Below are positions 1 through 13,000 of a DNA stretch of 64,000 nucleotides, piece by piece. The notes below the pieces were generated by a model. The model was not told the DNA's origin. It made no database searches and worked only from the letters and a program-made list of their open reading frames with translations. Both the position numbers and the translations under genes were made by a program. Source of the stretch: Lineus longissimus. Its lineage: Eukaryota > Nemertea > Pilidiophora > Heteronemertea > Lineidae. Position 1 is the first letter of the stretch; each line of letters begins with the position of its first letter. The DNA is taken from positions 18,042,349 to 18,106,348 of the forward strand of contig NC_088318.1 in the NCBI RefSeq assembly GCF_910592395.1, read 5' to 3'.

Positions 1-1075
1 ATATTGTTTTTAGACACTATAACATTTTAGGCCTACTTTTCCGTAAACCACGAGAACAATGTATGTGAAAAAAACAACACATATAAGTGAGGCGCCGAGT
101 ATACAGTAATTGTAAGGTAAAGAAAAGCTCGGTCTCTAAAGTCTGGAGGTCCGGAGTCCGTAAATGTGACGGTCACGAGAGTGGCTTGTTCTTACGGATA
201 GATCGAGAGGGCGGTTTGGGGTTCCGCCGACGGTGCTCGCATGCATTAGTCGTATCCCCGAAACCTTTACAACGCGAACAAAGCTCGTGGCATCCATGAC
301 GGTATAGGAATTGACGGTGAGGTAACAAAAAATCTCGTGGCATCCAATGACGGTATAGGAATTGACGGCGAAGGATCTCGTGGCATATCGGATGCGCATC
401 CGAAGACGGTAAGGGAATTGACGGTGAAGGATCTCGTGGCATATCGGATGCGCATCCGATGACGGTAAAGAAATTGACGGTGAAGGATCTCGTGGCATAT
501 CGGATGCGCATCCGAAGACGGTAAGGGAATTGACGGTGAAGGATCTCGTGGCATATCGGATGCGCATCCGAAGACGGTAAGGGAATTGACGGTGAAGGAT
601 CTCGTGGCATATCAGATGCGCATCCGATGACGGTAAAGAAATTGACGGTAAAGGATCTCGTGGCATATCGGATGCGCATCCGAAGACGGTAAGGGAATTG
701 ACGGTGAAGGATCTCGTGGCATATCGGATCCGAAGACGGTAAGGGAATTGACGGTAAAGGATCTTGTGGCATATCGGATGCGCATCCGATGACGGTTTTA
801 TATACATATATATATATATTATATAAATTTTAGTTTTACACTATTATGTAAGTGCAAGCTCTAGTGAGCTCACACAACTGTTTGACAGTCCTGGCTCCTC
901 CATCGTGCTGACAACATGATGAGAGAGATGAGACAGTCACAGCCAGGCAAAATAAGTCTTGGCTGCTCTGCCAAGTTGTCAACATGGTGAGAGAGATGAG
1001 GAAGTCACAGCCAGGCCGAATCAGTCCTGGCTGCTCCACCGTGTTGACAACATGATGAGAGAGATGAGGAAGTCA
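1..1075. mobile_element. Left arm of a foldback-like repeat element
   Basis: This segment is repeated in inverse orientation at about 39250-40213, and the match runs right to the first base of the window, so the outer end may lie outside. From outside inward it holds a ~290-bp non-repetitive terminus, a 56-bp tandem array, an alternating T/A hinge (about 805-830), a ~65-bp core beginning ttttagttttacac, and the start of a ~65-bp array. No transposase-like reading frame is present. The open frames seen here on the minus strand are simply the 56-bp array being read through. Terminal repeats built from internal tandem units resemble Foldback or Galileo-type elements, but the superfamily is not identified. 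The two arms differ by a few indels and unit-number changes, which suggests a recent origin. Confidence 0.8.
301..796. repeat. 56-bp tandem array with a palindrome per unit
   Basis: About eight units of 56 bp start near 373, 429, 485, 541, 597, 653, 709 and 761. Each carries ctcgtggcatatc, then a palindromic block, then gacggtaa and gaattgacggt. In the best units the block ATCGGATGCGCATCCGAT is a perfect 18-bp palindrome. One unit (near 720) has lost the GCGCAT centre. Units alternate between two variants (ccgaagacggtaaggg and ccgatgacggtaaaga), a higher-order pattern. This arrangement could offer repeated binding sites for a transposase or host protein, which is an inference. Confidence 0.85.
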
Positions 1076-1880
1076 CAACCAGGCCGAATCAGTCCTGGCT
1101 GCTCCACCGTGTTGACAACATGATGCGAGTGATGAGACAGTCACAGCCAGGCCGCATCAATCTTCGCCGCACTGCCTAGTTGTTAATAAGGCGAGAGAGA
1201 TGAGACAGTCAGAGCCAGGCAGAATCAGTTCTGGCTGCTCCACCGTGTTGACAATAATTATGGTGAGAGAGATGAGACAGTCACAGCCAGGCCAAATCAG
1301 TCTTGGCTGCTCTGCCATGTTGTCAACATGGTGAGAGAGATGAGGCAGTCACAAGCCAGGCGGCATCAGTCTTCGCCGCACTGCCTAGTTGTTAATATGG
1401 TGAGAGAGATGAGACAGTCACAGCCAGGCCAAATTAGTCTTGGCTGCTCTGCCAAGTTGTCAACATGGTGAGAGAGATGAGGAAGTCACAGCCAGGCCGA
1501 ATCAGACCTGGCTGCTCCACCGTGTTGACAACATGATGAGAGACATGAGACGGTGATAGCCAGGCCACATCAGTCTTCGCCACACTGCCTAGTTGTTAAT
1601 ATGGTGAGAGAGATGAGACAGTCACAGCCAGGCCAAATTAGTCTTGGCTGCTCTGCCAAGTTGTCAACATGGTGAGAGAGATGAGGAAGTCACAGCCAGG
1701 CCGAATCAGACCTGGCTGCTCCATCGTGTTGACAACATGATGAGAGATATGAGACAGTCACAGCCAGGCCAAATCAGTCCTGGCTGCTCTGCCAAGTTGT
1801 CAACATGGCGAGAGAGATGACGCAGTCACAGAGTGAGATGAGGAAGCCACAGCCAGGCCGAATCAGTCCTCATAGAAGAC
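880..1880. repeat. ~65-bp satellite-like tandem array
   Basis: About fifteen imperfect units contain gagagagatgag, gtcacagccaggc, aatcagtcctggctgctc and gttgacaacatg. Units vary in length (about 60 to 70 bp) and alternate between tcctggctgctccacc and tcttggctgctctgcc forms. The array forms the inner part of the left element arm. It is much longer here than on the right arm, where only about five units remain (39135-39425). Confidence 0.8.
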
Positions 1881-2640
1881 GAGCATGTCGGGGTGCCGGT
1901 GTTTTATAGCCGGGCGCGTGGGGACTAGTGAGTCCCAGAGCAATCTCAGCTTCTTTCCAGAGTACGAGTGGTCATTGGAACCGGCTTCTCGAGACCACAT
2001 ACCGATGGTATCCATCAATATGTGTCTCCTGTATGTCTGATGTAAACAGTACCGGTACCATTACAGAGGTATAGGGTCATGCAATGGCTGTATGGGGGAT
2101 AGGTCATGCCCCAGACATCAACAATCGGTGATCCTCAATATTGGTCACCATGGCATGCATGCATGCATATCTTAGAATGAATTAACTATGTTGCATATAC
2201 ATGGCTGTATAGCTAAATAGTCAAAATTAGCAAAGATATGCACATGTCACTGTGCTACGAGTATTTGGTCAGCAGGCGTTCGTCTTTTACGCGATCACGA
2301 CTACTTCAAATACGTTGAGCAGAGAAACGAAAGTTTGATACCTAACTAATTTCTGAAAGATCAATATTTTGGTTTTGCTAATGTGCCTTCATTATTATGT
2401 TCTTTCGTTTTCATCTCAAGAAATATCAACCTGAAAGTGATCTTGATTTTATCGATAGATACCTCTTACACTAATTGATATTCTAATGTGAGAGTTTTTT
2501 TAATATATTTGTCATAACAATTTTACACGAGAAGTATACACTGATTTAGGTGTTCGAGCACTCCAGAGAATGGTTTGACTAGTCGGCACTAAATTCATTA
2601 TTAGTGATAAGCATTTAGTTTGTAACTACAGTGATGAGCA
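1881..2640. other. Non-coding stretch, no gene seen
   Basis: No convincing exon, RNA gene or promoter is visible. A short (gcat)n run sits at about 2153-2168. Composition is A/T-rich after 2200. Confidence 0.5.
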
Positions 2641-2698
2641 GGCGGATAGATTCAAATTACATATCATCTTCCTGGTCACCTAAATCCCACACCCAAAC
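2641..2698. repeat. Dispersed repeat copy
   Basis: The stretch containing cctggtcacctaaatcccac is repeated at about 36346-36402 with related flanks (gaggcga..ag, then acat.atc). It is a short fragment of an unidentified interspersed repeat. The second copy lies next to a tRNA-like SINE head. Confidence 0.55.
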
Positions 2699-2875
2699 TG
2701 TCCCTTCAAATCACGTGCACGGAGCTATGTAAATACGATTGCCGTGTGTTTGCGCGCTTCCGACTCCAAATAATCGAATCTCAATACAGATTAAGGTATT
2801 TTAAATCGGGTACGTTTTACACAAATATTTTGAAGATAATGATCCTTCTGAAGTTATCAAGAACTTAAAATGCAT

Positions 2876-2994
2876 GTCGAATCATAGGCCCCTGAATGCT
2901 AATTAGCGGGATTAACTCCCTATCATTTCCTAGCTAATCCCATTGTTTAGCCCGATAATCCCGCTAATTAGCATTCAGGGGCCTATGGTCGAAT
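2876..2994. mobile_element. 105-bp hairpin MITE with 7-bp target duplication
   Basis: Positions 2883-2914 and 2956-2987 are perfect 32-bp inverted repeats (outer bases CATAGGCCCCTGAATG, inner GGGATTA) separated by a 41-bp loop. The element is flanked by GTCGAAT at 2876-2882 and again at 2988-2994, a 7-bp direct duplication. It is far too short to encode anything, so it is a non-autonomous DNA element. Duplications of 7 to 8 bp fit hAT-like or related transposases, which is an inference. Confidence 0.85.
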
Positions 2995-3375
2995 GCATCA
3001 GTCCATCTGTGGCAGTTTTGTTCTCATTGTATTTTGTCTGCTGTGCTGGTGTTTCCGAACCATCTCCTAGAGAACATCCCCTGCCTCATAACTCATCAAG
3101 AAATCCCAAACAAAGCTCTTGTTCTCGTCAGACCGTTACACAAATCAAGGATGACACATGATAGCAAAGCCTTGCATCAGCTGTTTGAAACCATAGGTCC
3201 TCTATGATAGCTCCAACCTCGCGAAATATTTTCTGGATACCCTGGCTGGCATCGGTACATCAGTCACCTTATGACGCTCTTTTAACTTGGGTATGGCTGA
3301 GGACGCGGTTGACCTGGACAATGCCCGAAGGGCTCAACACCACAACGGCGAACCACGACCTCGAGCATTGAAAAA

Positions 3376-3640
3376 CTATATATATTTTAGTTTTATACCA
3401 ATATGTGAAGTGCAAGCTCTAGTGAACTCACACAATTGTTTGACATGGGGGAGCCCCCCAAACCCCCGTCCTTCCGATATGTTTTAGCCAGTGGATTGGG
3501 GGAGCCCCCCCCCCCCCCCTGTTTCGCCAGTGGCAGTGGATTGGCGGAGTCCCCCAACCCCCCCCCCCCCTCGGCTTACTGACATGTTAGTCAGTGAATT
3601 GGGAGAAAGCCCCCCCTAAACCCCCCCCCCCCATTGGACT
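3376..3640. repeat. Copy of the arm core joined to a C-rich repeat
   Basis: Positions 3376-3444 match the core of the 1-1075 arm (ttttagtttta, gtgcaagctctagtga, ctcacacaa, tgtttgaca). Here the core is followed not by the 65-bp array but by three or four degenerate units with runs of 6 to 14 C residues and agtggattgggggag. This indicates a modular element family in which the same core is joined to different arrays. Confidence 0.65.
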
Positions 3641-3981
3641 CTCAATAAGTCCTTCTGAGACCCCCAAACCATCTCGAGTCCTTCTGACACCTTATAGTGG
3701 TGCACTAACCTCAACCATCATTACTCTTCCTGCCATGAAAGTAAGACGTGAATTGAGAGTTAATAGATTTTTTTAATGGCTGAAGTCGACATTCACTTTA
3801 GTAGCTTGCCAGTGAAGTTAGACTGAGACGAACTACAAACTTCAAAACCTACCGGTAACTACCCATCAGGGCAGTGGCAGTGTCCTCCCAACAAAAGGTC
3901 CCAGGGACGACTGGGGCGAAATGGTATGGGAGCGAAACAATCGCGTTGTTCTTTTGTTGAAAATGCGTACCCCTATTCTAA

Positions 3982-3989
3982 TGACGTCA
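3982..3989 (+). promoter_or_regulatory. Consensus CRE (TGACGTCA)
   Basis: A full palindromic cAMP-response element lies 22 bp upstream of a short candidate first coding exon (ATG at 4012, donor gtaagt at 4030) of the kinesin gene. CRE sites near transcription starts are a known promoter feature. The assignment to this gene is inferred from position. Confidence 0.4.
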
Positions 3990-4011
3990 GTGTACCCTGT
4001 GTATACAAAAT

Positions 4012-7000
4012 ATGAAAGTTGAAAAAGTGGTAAGTTTTTGATTATTATTCACAGTTTTATCAATAATTTCGAGCTTTGAAGGAAAGATCTCTTGTAAACA
4101 GCATTGAAACAGTTTCAAAATACAAGTATGTCATATTGCATTTTCATGTTGTATTTAGGTATAACTTGTTGAGTGTAAAAATAAAAGTTTTAGGGCCTGG
4201 TTGAAAATAAAATGAAACCATTCATTCATGCATTCAATTGATGCATAATATTGCATTGCAAGAGATCATGGAGATGACATGGATGACATCACATACATTT
4301 AATATGCACATTCATGATCCACAGGCAACTTGCACTGAATGAAGTGTCACTCGCTGTCAGTAAGGCATTGTGAAATGGTTCAGGCAGAAGAGGGAGCAAG
4401 AAATCCAAATTAGGGTGTCTAGCCTAGTCCTAGTAACTGGTACGTGATGTAAGTCCTCATCAACAACATGACATCTTCTGGACTATACATGCGACCAACA
4501 GAAACCCAAATATAGAAGAAAGCGGCTTAGTAAGTGCTGTTTAATAGAACTATGTCTAGCCACCAGTGAACATCCTTCCTGTCTAATATCCTTTCACTCT
4601 CCTTGAAAATGTCCCGGGAACCATTGGCAGAAACATAGCTGCCCTGCTAAGAGACTCAAAATAACCATCACTATTCCTTTCAATGTCAGATTACATGCTT
4701 TCTATCTTTCAAAAAGTTGATGCACATACCCCAGATACCGGTAGCCTAATACCGGTATATGTTGGCACGTAAAATACATTTTACAGCTATGTTATTTTAG
4801 TTGAACCTTCCGAGGCAAATGCATAAAAGCATGAAAGAATATGTTCATGCTATGTAGACCGCCCATCTGCACAAATACATGGCAAGTAATAATAATAGCA
4901 AAAATGTATAAGGTAGGTATAATGACATTTCTGTGTTGCTTTCCATTCAGCTCTGATATATTGCTTGTGAAATATTGTTAGGCTAACTTTTCGGTTTATT
5001 ATGCAGATTTCTAAAGGTTTCCTGGTAATTGTATGGCAGTTGGGTCTCTTAATCATGTTGAATGTTTTGAGATTTGATGGAGTATATCATTGGTGATTAA
5101 TAATGCTCTGCCAATTTGAAACATATAGGCGAGTATTGAATATATCATTCTTCAGGAATGTCACTTTAAATTTATTCTTTCTTTGTACTTTGTTATTCCT
5201 TTCGGAAATGCAGGTCTGTCATATTGGCTGACGCTAAAAACATATCGGTTGTCACAATTATGACAAGGAACTGCTAGTGCTAACTAGAGTTACTAATACT
5301 GTACTTTAAAATTGCAATAAATGCATACTGTGAGTGTGAATAGCAAATTTTTGCATCTCATCGTAAAAGTTTCTGACAAGAAGAGTTGTTTCACAATTTT
5401 CACTTGTTTGTGAAATCTGTGAAAATATTATGCGGCCCTTAAGCAATGTTTCTAAAAAGTAGATTGTATTTTTTGCTGTGAATCAATTAGTTTTCCTTAT
5501 TCGTGGCCGCTTTTCGGACGTCTCCTCTTTACTTGGCTTTTCAGAATACATATCCATAATGTCATAGAGAGAGTCCCACCAATCTTAACTCTTGTCGCTT
5601 CCGTCCAACTATTATCATCAAATGGTGCTAACTTCAAGATGACCTTCCACTTCAAACATGGAAATCAGGCACAGGTAAGACAGTGACATTAAATTGGGGC
5701 CATTCATGCAAGACTTTACCTTCATTGACTGAGCTATTCCACCAGTGTTTGCTTCATGTCTAGCTTGATTGATTTTCGGATTAATAGTGCACAAAGTATA
5801 TAAGTGAATTTTCAATTCGAATTGGATCACTGGATAATAACAATGTGCTGCTCTGATAAGGAATAATGCTAATAATATAGTGATATTATTCAATTATGTT
5901 GTCTTTTGTAATGGATAGCAGTAAACAGGTAGGGTCTGCTTATTTCCTTGATTTGATTTTCATAACTTGCACTGCCCAAAAAAGTTTAGAATAGACTGGC
6001 ATAGTGGTTGCTCAAAGTATCAGCTTAGCGTACTGGCTGTTGAGGTTTCTGTCAGGCAAGACATTTGCAGACAATATTCAGCAGTAATTTTGTGCAACTC
6101 CTTCAAAGTGGTTAAACAGCTTGATTTACTAAGAGAAGACAGCGCTGGTGTCCCGAGGTACAAGTAGGTTGGTCAGCAAAGGGTTAATGATAAACATTTA
6201 TGGATCTGTTCCGTTTCTTACCATCATGCTAAAGACATTGTCCTTAAGACTTGCCTGAAATGATCTCAAGGCAGACCTTTCAGAATGCAATTTGAAAGCG
6301 ATCAGTTCATCTAGGGCAGGTCTTTATCATAATTCTTCTCACCTGGTGGGTGGTACACTGACTTCATGTCCTTTTGTCATCAATGTATTTAGATTTCTTT
6401 GGGAGTTTACAAACTCAAGGCTTTTGTCGGCTTTAGAAATGGTATAAATGGAGATATATGAATATGAAAACTGGCTTGAAATCTATGGTTTGCATGTTAT
6501 CAGCGCATGTACAAAGTTGGGCTGATTGCTAAGAGGAGTTGTTGATCTGAGGTTTTCTGAGGTCGTCATATATTTACTTCATTTCTTGGTTACTTGATAT
6601 TCTTTTTCATTCTTTCGTGATATTCTCAGTGGACAGTAGCAAATCATTCTGTCAGACTTATTTATCTCCAAATCTGTTGAGCTGCCTGCTAAAAACAGTG
6701 TGGGCTACCCCTGGCCCAATTTCTTTTCATTCTTGTGAATAATAGTTGATTTAGTCATATTCTTTGATGGTAGTCAGGCATCGTGTATTCTGCTGTGTAG
6801 AGTTTTGGCGGGACAAAAAAAGAGCAAGCATCCTGTCTCTTTGGGGCATTATGATTCCCTGAGGAAGTTTCTGTCAAATTGCATAGGAAATTTTGGATGT
6901 GAATTAAACTTCATGTTATGGTAAAGACAACTCTATGTAGCCTATGTGGCCCTTGATTGGAACGCTATTGTGGATCTAAGAATAGCATATTGGACTCCCA

Positions 7001-10000
7001 CTACTTTTATGTTTTGTCTGTTTTTATGGATCTCGATAGTTTCGAAATATCTATGCCACGGAACAGCAGTGTATGACCTATAGGAGATTGGTGTTGTAGT
7101 CATATTTAATATTCCTACTTTGGATATTTGTGTTTTTATATTTATGTATTCTCAACGAGTTCAGTCATCTCAGTGATTCAAACTGGATTATGCTGAAGAG
7201 TTTAAAGATTCATCGTTTTTCTGGACAAACTTTTGTTGTACAGACTGGGATGTTATTATTGAGAACTCTGGGAATGCACCCCTTAACGTGGATTAGGGAT
7301 GGATGATGATTTTATGTTTTATACATTCCTAGATTCATATGGACGACCATTCGCGAAATATGTGTATAATGTAGGTATCAATATCCTATGCCATTGCCCA
7401 TAAAAAAAGTTAAATCTTGTGTGTGCGTTGTGACGAGTAGTTACGTTGTCATTTTAAAGTTTAAGTAGAATGCTGGGCGAAACTTTAACCACCAAACGGC
7501 TCACCATGAATTAATTGTTTTGTTCTTGATTTTCTTGTTTTTATGTAGAGTTATTAATCTTTATCATGTTCATGTCATTTCAGCCTAAAAAACCTGCCTT
7601 CAAAACCCCCATGACCTACAATCATGGCAAAGACAAAGCCAAACCGTCCCCGTCGCGGAACGAGCTTTGGAGAGAGCAACTGGGGCTTGATGGTAAATAT
7701 ATCATTTTCTTTTGTCCTCGAATCAGAAACCTTGCTTGGAAATTATTCATCAGATGAGCAGTGATCAGATGAAAGTAAACTGTTAAAAAAACCCATGATG
7801 TCAATGCCCCACCCCTCCCCTTGCCCCACCCCTCCCCTTGCCCCACCCCTTGCCCCACCCCTCCCCTTGCCCCACTCAAGGGGAATAAACCCATACTCTG
7901 CCAAAGTCTTAGGCCTTGGACCCTCACATCTTTGGATCGTCACCCTTTGGTTTCTATTTCAACGAGAATCATCTACCTATCTATTTCCATAACAAGGGTG
8001 TTCTACGGTTTATTGACCATAGTAAAAGTCTTTCTTAAGCAAATTAACAAGTGCTTGAAGGTTATCTTTCAAGGCAACCTTAGGCTTTTATTCATAGTAT
8101 TTGCACTGTATGTATGTATGTATAATTATTAATAGGGCATAATTTAAGAGGAATGTTTGCCCTGAGTGCCATTACCTGTCTTTGGCAAAAGCATGTACCA
8201 GTCCGTAATACATACTGTTCAAGAAGTTTTTAAAATCTTTGAAATTGAACTACTGGTCAGACTTTACGAAACTTACATTTAAAAGAATAATTCAAGTTGT
8301 TGGTCCCAAGCTTGTTGGGCCAAATATGTTTCTGACTGGATTGATTTACTTGTGGTTTGCTTAAAACTGCTTTGAACTGAGATGTTGGCTTACCACCACC
8401 CTGGCGTGCTAGCTATTGATATCATATTGACTTAGGACTTACTGGGTAAACTTTGCAGATATATTTGACATTCTGTTAGCTTTACTTTGACAGGTGATTT
8501 GACTATAGATTAACTGTTATTGACTGGTTGTTCATGCTTATGTGTAAGAAAAGGTCCGACATAGCGTGGATCTGCCTGTGGATATGGACGTGAATGCTTG
8601 AACTTAAAAATGGGTTGATATGTAATTCAGGTCCACATTTCATTTCGAGCTATGGATTTTATCCAAGGACATATTGAATGATTTTCAGTAGTTGGATGAA
8701 TGGATACAGTAAGCAAATTACCTGTCACGTGGGGAGGTTGATGAAGGGCTATAAGTTAACTGCATGTGGATCTTGCTTTGAGAACGGTTGGCCTTGAGCA
8801 GATGGATTCAGCTCTCTGCGTAATCTATGACACTCCACATCCTGTGTCCCCCTTTTCAGACGACCCAAGCCAGGAAAGAGAGGAGGAGATCTCAGACTCA
8901 GAAGATGAGCCAGAGGCAGACCAGGACCAGAGCAAGGTCTCTGGGATGGAGTTCCAGATCTTGCAGAGGGAGGTCGAGGAACGGACTAAGGAGAGGGACG
9001 AGTGTAGGCTAGCTGTCAGGGTAAGTTTAGTTCTTTTTCTTGTGGATCCTTTGGACCTTGGGACATGTAAAATGAATCATAGTTGTACCACGTCATCCCG
9101 GTTGATTTTAATCAAGTACCTTGAAGCCAGTTCCTTCAAAGTTCACCATGTGGTGCTGCACACTGCATACCGAATTATAGTGGGAGATATCTTGGTTATA
9201 GCAAACACCATGAACACAATGAATGCCTAAATTGTCTAATCTGCATAATTTTCTCGAAAATATGCCCCACCGACAACTTCAGCTCTACAGGTGATTGTTG
9301 TGATCAATAATTTACATGAATATGATGCCCTACATGTATCAAGTTTTAAACCCTTGATATACAAAACCTCCAAATTTGAAGTGATATCTGTTGACATTTT
9401 GGGTCACCATGGCTAAAATCTGCGGAACTAAATGTCGATGTGATTACCATAGCTTGATGGAAGGACATTGGCCTGTAAGTGATTCAAATTCTTTTACCCC
9501 CTGAACATTTTAACCCTCCATTGTATGTTGATTCATTTGGTGTGATTTATGATTATATGCATGCACACAGTAAAAGGACTGTGATGTGTTTGATTCAGCA
9601 CTCACTATGTCTACTATACCCCTTCTACTAGTGTGTATAGTTTATAGTTTGGATGTACATTGAGATGGAAGAGGCCCCTATCGGCTAAATTTGTTTAACT
9701 TAATCTTGCCTGCTTGGCTGCTGCCTTATTCTATTGAATTAAAGGGACTACAATAGAGTCCCTTTAACTCAGTACTTGTAGAATAAGTGTTTCCCATTTC
9801 ACGTCATGTTACTGTCGTCTCCTTCCACAGATGCTGAAAGATAAGTGCAAGCAGTATAAGGAGAAGTTAAAGAAGGAGGAAGATTATAAAAAACAACATA
9901 TGAATATCATGAGGAAGACACACGAGGCCCATCTGCAGGAGAAACAGCAATCGATCAAAAGTCAGGATGATATCATCAATGAACATGAGAGAAAGATAGC

Positions 10001-13000
10001 CGGATTGGAGTCAAGGTTAACTGGTAAGTTGTTGCTTGATGAGTTGGAAAGGTGGCCTTGGCAGCAATGTTACAAGTGAAGGGATTAGTGTTGAAAAAGT
10101 ACATCAATATGTCAACCTTGCCTGGTTGAGTCTAGTTTGAATTCAGTGGTGGGTTCTGCATTGCTGACCCATTGATAGACAATTTCTCTTTCCAGAATTA
10201 GGGTGCTCGTTAGATAATGTTGACAATGATGATGATCGGGAATCTAGTTCTGGTCATTCTCAATTGGTGGAGCAACTGAGACGGCTACAGGATGAGAAGG
10301 CAGATCTGACAGGCCACTTGTTGACGGCCCAGGCGCGGGAGGAGGAGGTCCGACGAGAACTCATGAAAGAGAGGCAGCAATTTCACGAGGAGTTGGAAAA
10401 AATTGAACTTGACAATAGTGATCTCCAGGAGGAAGTAATCAAACTCAGGAATTTTCAGGTGAGGGACTAAAGGGGTCGAAGTTTAATGACCAACTCCAAA
10501 GAAGTGCAGAGTAATGCCTTCTGAAGACATCAACCCTATGAATGGTTGAAACTAAATATCCATCTTTTCCTCTTCTAGGGCCTTGGAAATAATACAGATA
10601 CCGAAAAACAAGTAGAGAAGTTGGAATCTGACAATGAGGCCATGAGGCTGGAAATTGAGAAACTCAGGAGCATTTTACCACGGGTTGTCAAGGAAACAGT
10701 TGTGGTCAAGATCACCGATGAGGACAAGATCAAGGTGAGAGCAGCTGAATGTTTGAAGTCGGGGTAACGAAACTTAAACTTAAACCAAAGTTTGATTCAC
10801 AGTCAAAATTAAGATATCGTCCATTTTGAAAGGGTTATTCTCGGTTGATCAGTTTTCAGAGCTTACCATTGATCCAAAATGTCATGCAAAGAGCATTTCC
10901 CCCAAATGTACCCTAGTATATGCCCAGTTATGGCTCCTTGCCATTGTTGGGCAGCAAATATTCCAAAGGAGGTGGTAACAGGTGTTGAAGATTGGTTAAT
11001 TGCTTGAGCAGGTCCTGAGGAGCGCCTAATCAATACTTTCATTATTGTTGACTGCCTATCAGGAGAAATAGATATTGGTTGCAGTGCGAATGTTGTAGGG
11101 TGTTGTGTGCGGTTGTTGTTGGATTTTAGTTTTGGATTACTTATGTTGACACCAGTTTTGTCATGGCTTTCTTCGTCCACCAGGTGTGTTGGCCAGTTTT
11201 TTTCTTTTGGTTGAATTAACCCACTGATTGACATGGAGACCGGTGCTGAATTAAAAAAAGAGTTTTTGGAAAGCGCTCCTGTGCAATGGATGAAAGAGCG
11301 TGTGGCTGTAAGTTTTGTGCTTGTCATAAAAATTGGGTTTGGACTTTTGCTAAGGTGGATGAAGAAAAAGTTTTGCACTTACAGCTTGTATCAATGTAAA
11401 TGTAGTTCCTATTTTCTTTTAGAGTTAAGCAGACCAGTATTCTGGAGAGGATGATAGACTATGCTTTAGTCAAATACAGCTATACACATACATATGTAGT
11501 ACCATTCAGCTCTGCTCAAGTTAATGCTTATGGTGTTATTTTTACAGCTCTCAGCAGTACATGTTTCCTGGTACAGAAAGAGTTTTTTTGCAGCTTTTGT
11601 TTGAAGTTTTACAGCATACTAGGGTGATGCAATAAGTTCAGAAACAACCACCAATACTTACTTTTTTAAAACACTGACGAAAAATTTGAACTTTTGCTCC
11701 TACAAATTAGGTCTATCTGGCCAATTTTACCAACACCTTATGACCTTTGTTTTGCTTACAGGCTTTAGAAGACAACATAAAAAAACTCAGACGAAAAATC
11801 ACAAATCTTGAGTCGGAAGCAACGAATGCCACACATGAATTGAATGATACTGATGTGTTATATCAGGAACAGCTAGAGAAAGCCATCCATGACAAGGTCG
11901 AGCTCTCTAAACAAGTGGGACATCTCAAATCAGAGTTGGAAGAGGTGAAGTCCAGGGAACCAGAGGTTAGTATTAAGATACTTTACATTCTTTAGCACTT
12001 TAAATATCAATAAATTATCATCATCATTATTATATTATTTGACCTTAATCCACATATGTAGATTCTGAGATGTCAAGCAGACCCTGCTGCACTATCTTAA
12101 ATTGTCATATTTCTCTCCAGGTGCAAACTGTTGAAGTCAAGTCAGATGCCCATGAGAAAGCTTTAGCTGATGCTAAAGAGGAGATAGAACAACTTACTAG
12201 TCAAATAAAGGCCCTCCATCAGTCATGTTCCCAGTGCAGTATAGAGCTTGCCAAGTCCAGGCAGCATCATAAAGCTCTGGAAGATGAGGTAAGTTCTGTT
12301 TGAAAGAGTTGAACTGTTTGAAAGTTAGGCATCTCTGAGACACCGTACCCTCTTGGACTGATAATAATTGACCATTAACAAAAGGTATTGTGAATAAAAA
12401 GGACAAGTCTAATAAAGATATCAGATTAACGACGAACTACCTTTGATTGTTTTCAGGTGGAAGCGTCACAAACCCTTGTGAAACAGATTGAAGAGGAATA
12501 TGTATTGAAGTTAGCGTGTTTAAAAAGGAGGAATGACGAGCTAGAAGCACAGCGACGAAGTTCAGTAGTCGAGCTGAGTGAGGTCAGCAACCTCAACCGT
12601 GACCTTCAAACGCAAGTGCGAGAACTTTGGCCGCAGATCGTTGCTGTTAGTCGCGATCATCGACAGTTGAAGGAAATGTGTCAAACACTGCCAGGGATAA
12701 TGAATGGGATGGTCACAGATGTAACCAAAAAGGTGAGTGGACAGCTTCTGTTGTCTCCAGGTATATGGCATATCTAAGTGACAATGGCATCTAGGACTTC
12801 CTCTTGTATTTAAATGGTGTTGTTGCCAATCACATCCGCTAGAAGGTGCTGTCAGTCTCAGACATTCTTATCTCCTGAACGTTTCTTTCCACTTGCAGGT
12901 CACTTATGCGATCGTTAACATGAGCGAACACAATAAAGATCTGAAGAGGAAGTACAGAGAGGAGGTCACTTTACGGAAGAAGTACCATAATGAATTAGTT

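Noticed and set aside
301..796. CRISPR-like regular repeat spacing
   Set aside because: The spacer parts are also repeated, the host is an animal, and the array lies in an element arm that occurs twice.
136..807. Overlapping minus-strand open frames of 95 to 223 codons in the left arm, and matching ones in the right arm (39505-40079)
   Set aside because: They are open in several frames at once because 56 is not a multiple of 3 and the repeat lacks stops. The translations are the repeat unit over and over.
7622..8132. Several overlapping frames (up to 103 codons) around the C-rich minisatellite
   Set aside because: Low-complexity repeat translation within a kinesin intron, open on both strands.
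10863..11378. 171-codon minus-strand frame inside the kinesin intron
   Set aside because: No recognisable domain. It overlaps the candidate alternative exon on the other strand and shows no splice or promoter context. Chance openness or old repeat is more likely.
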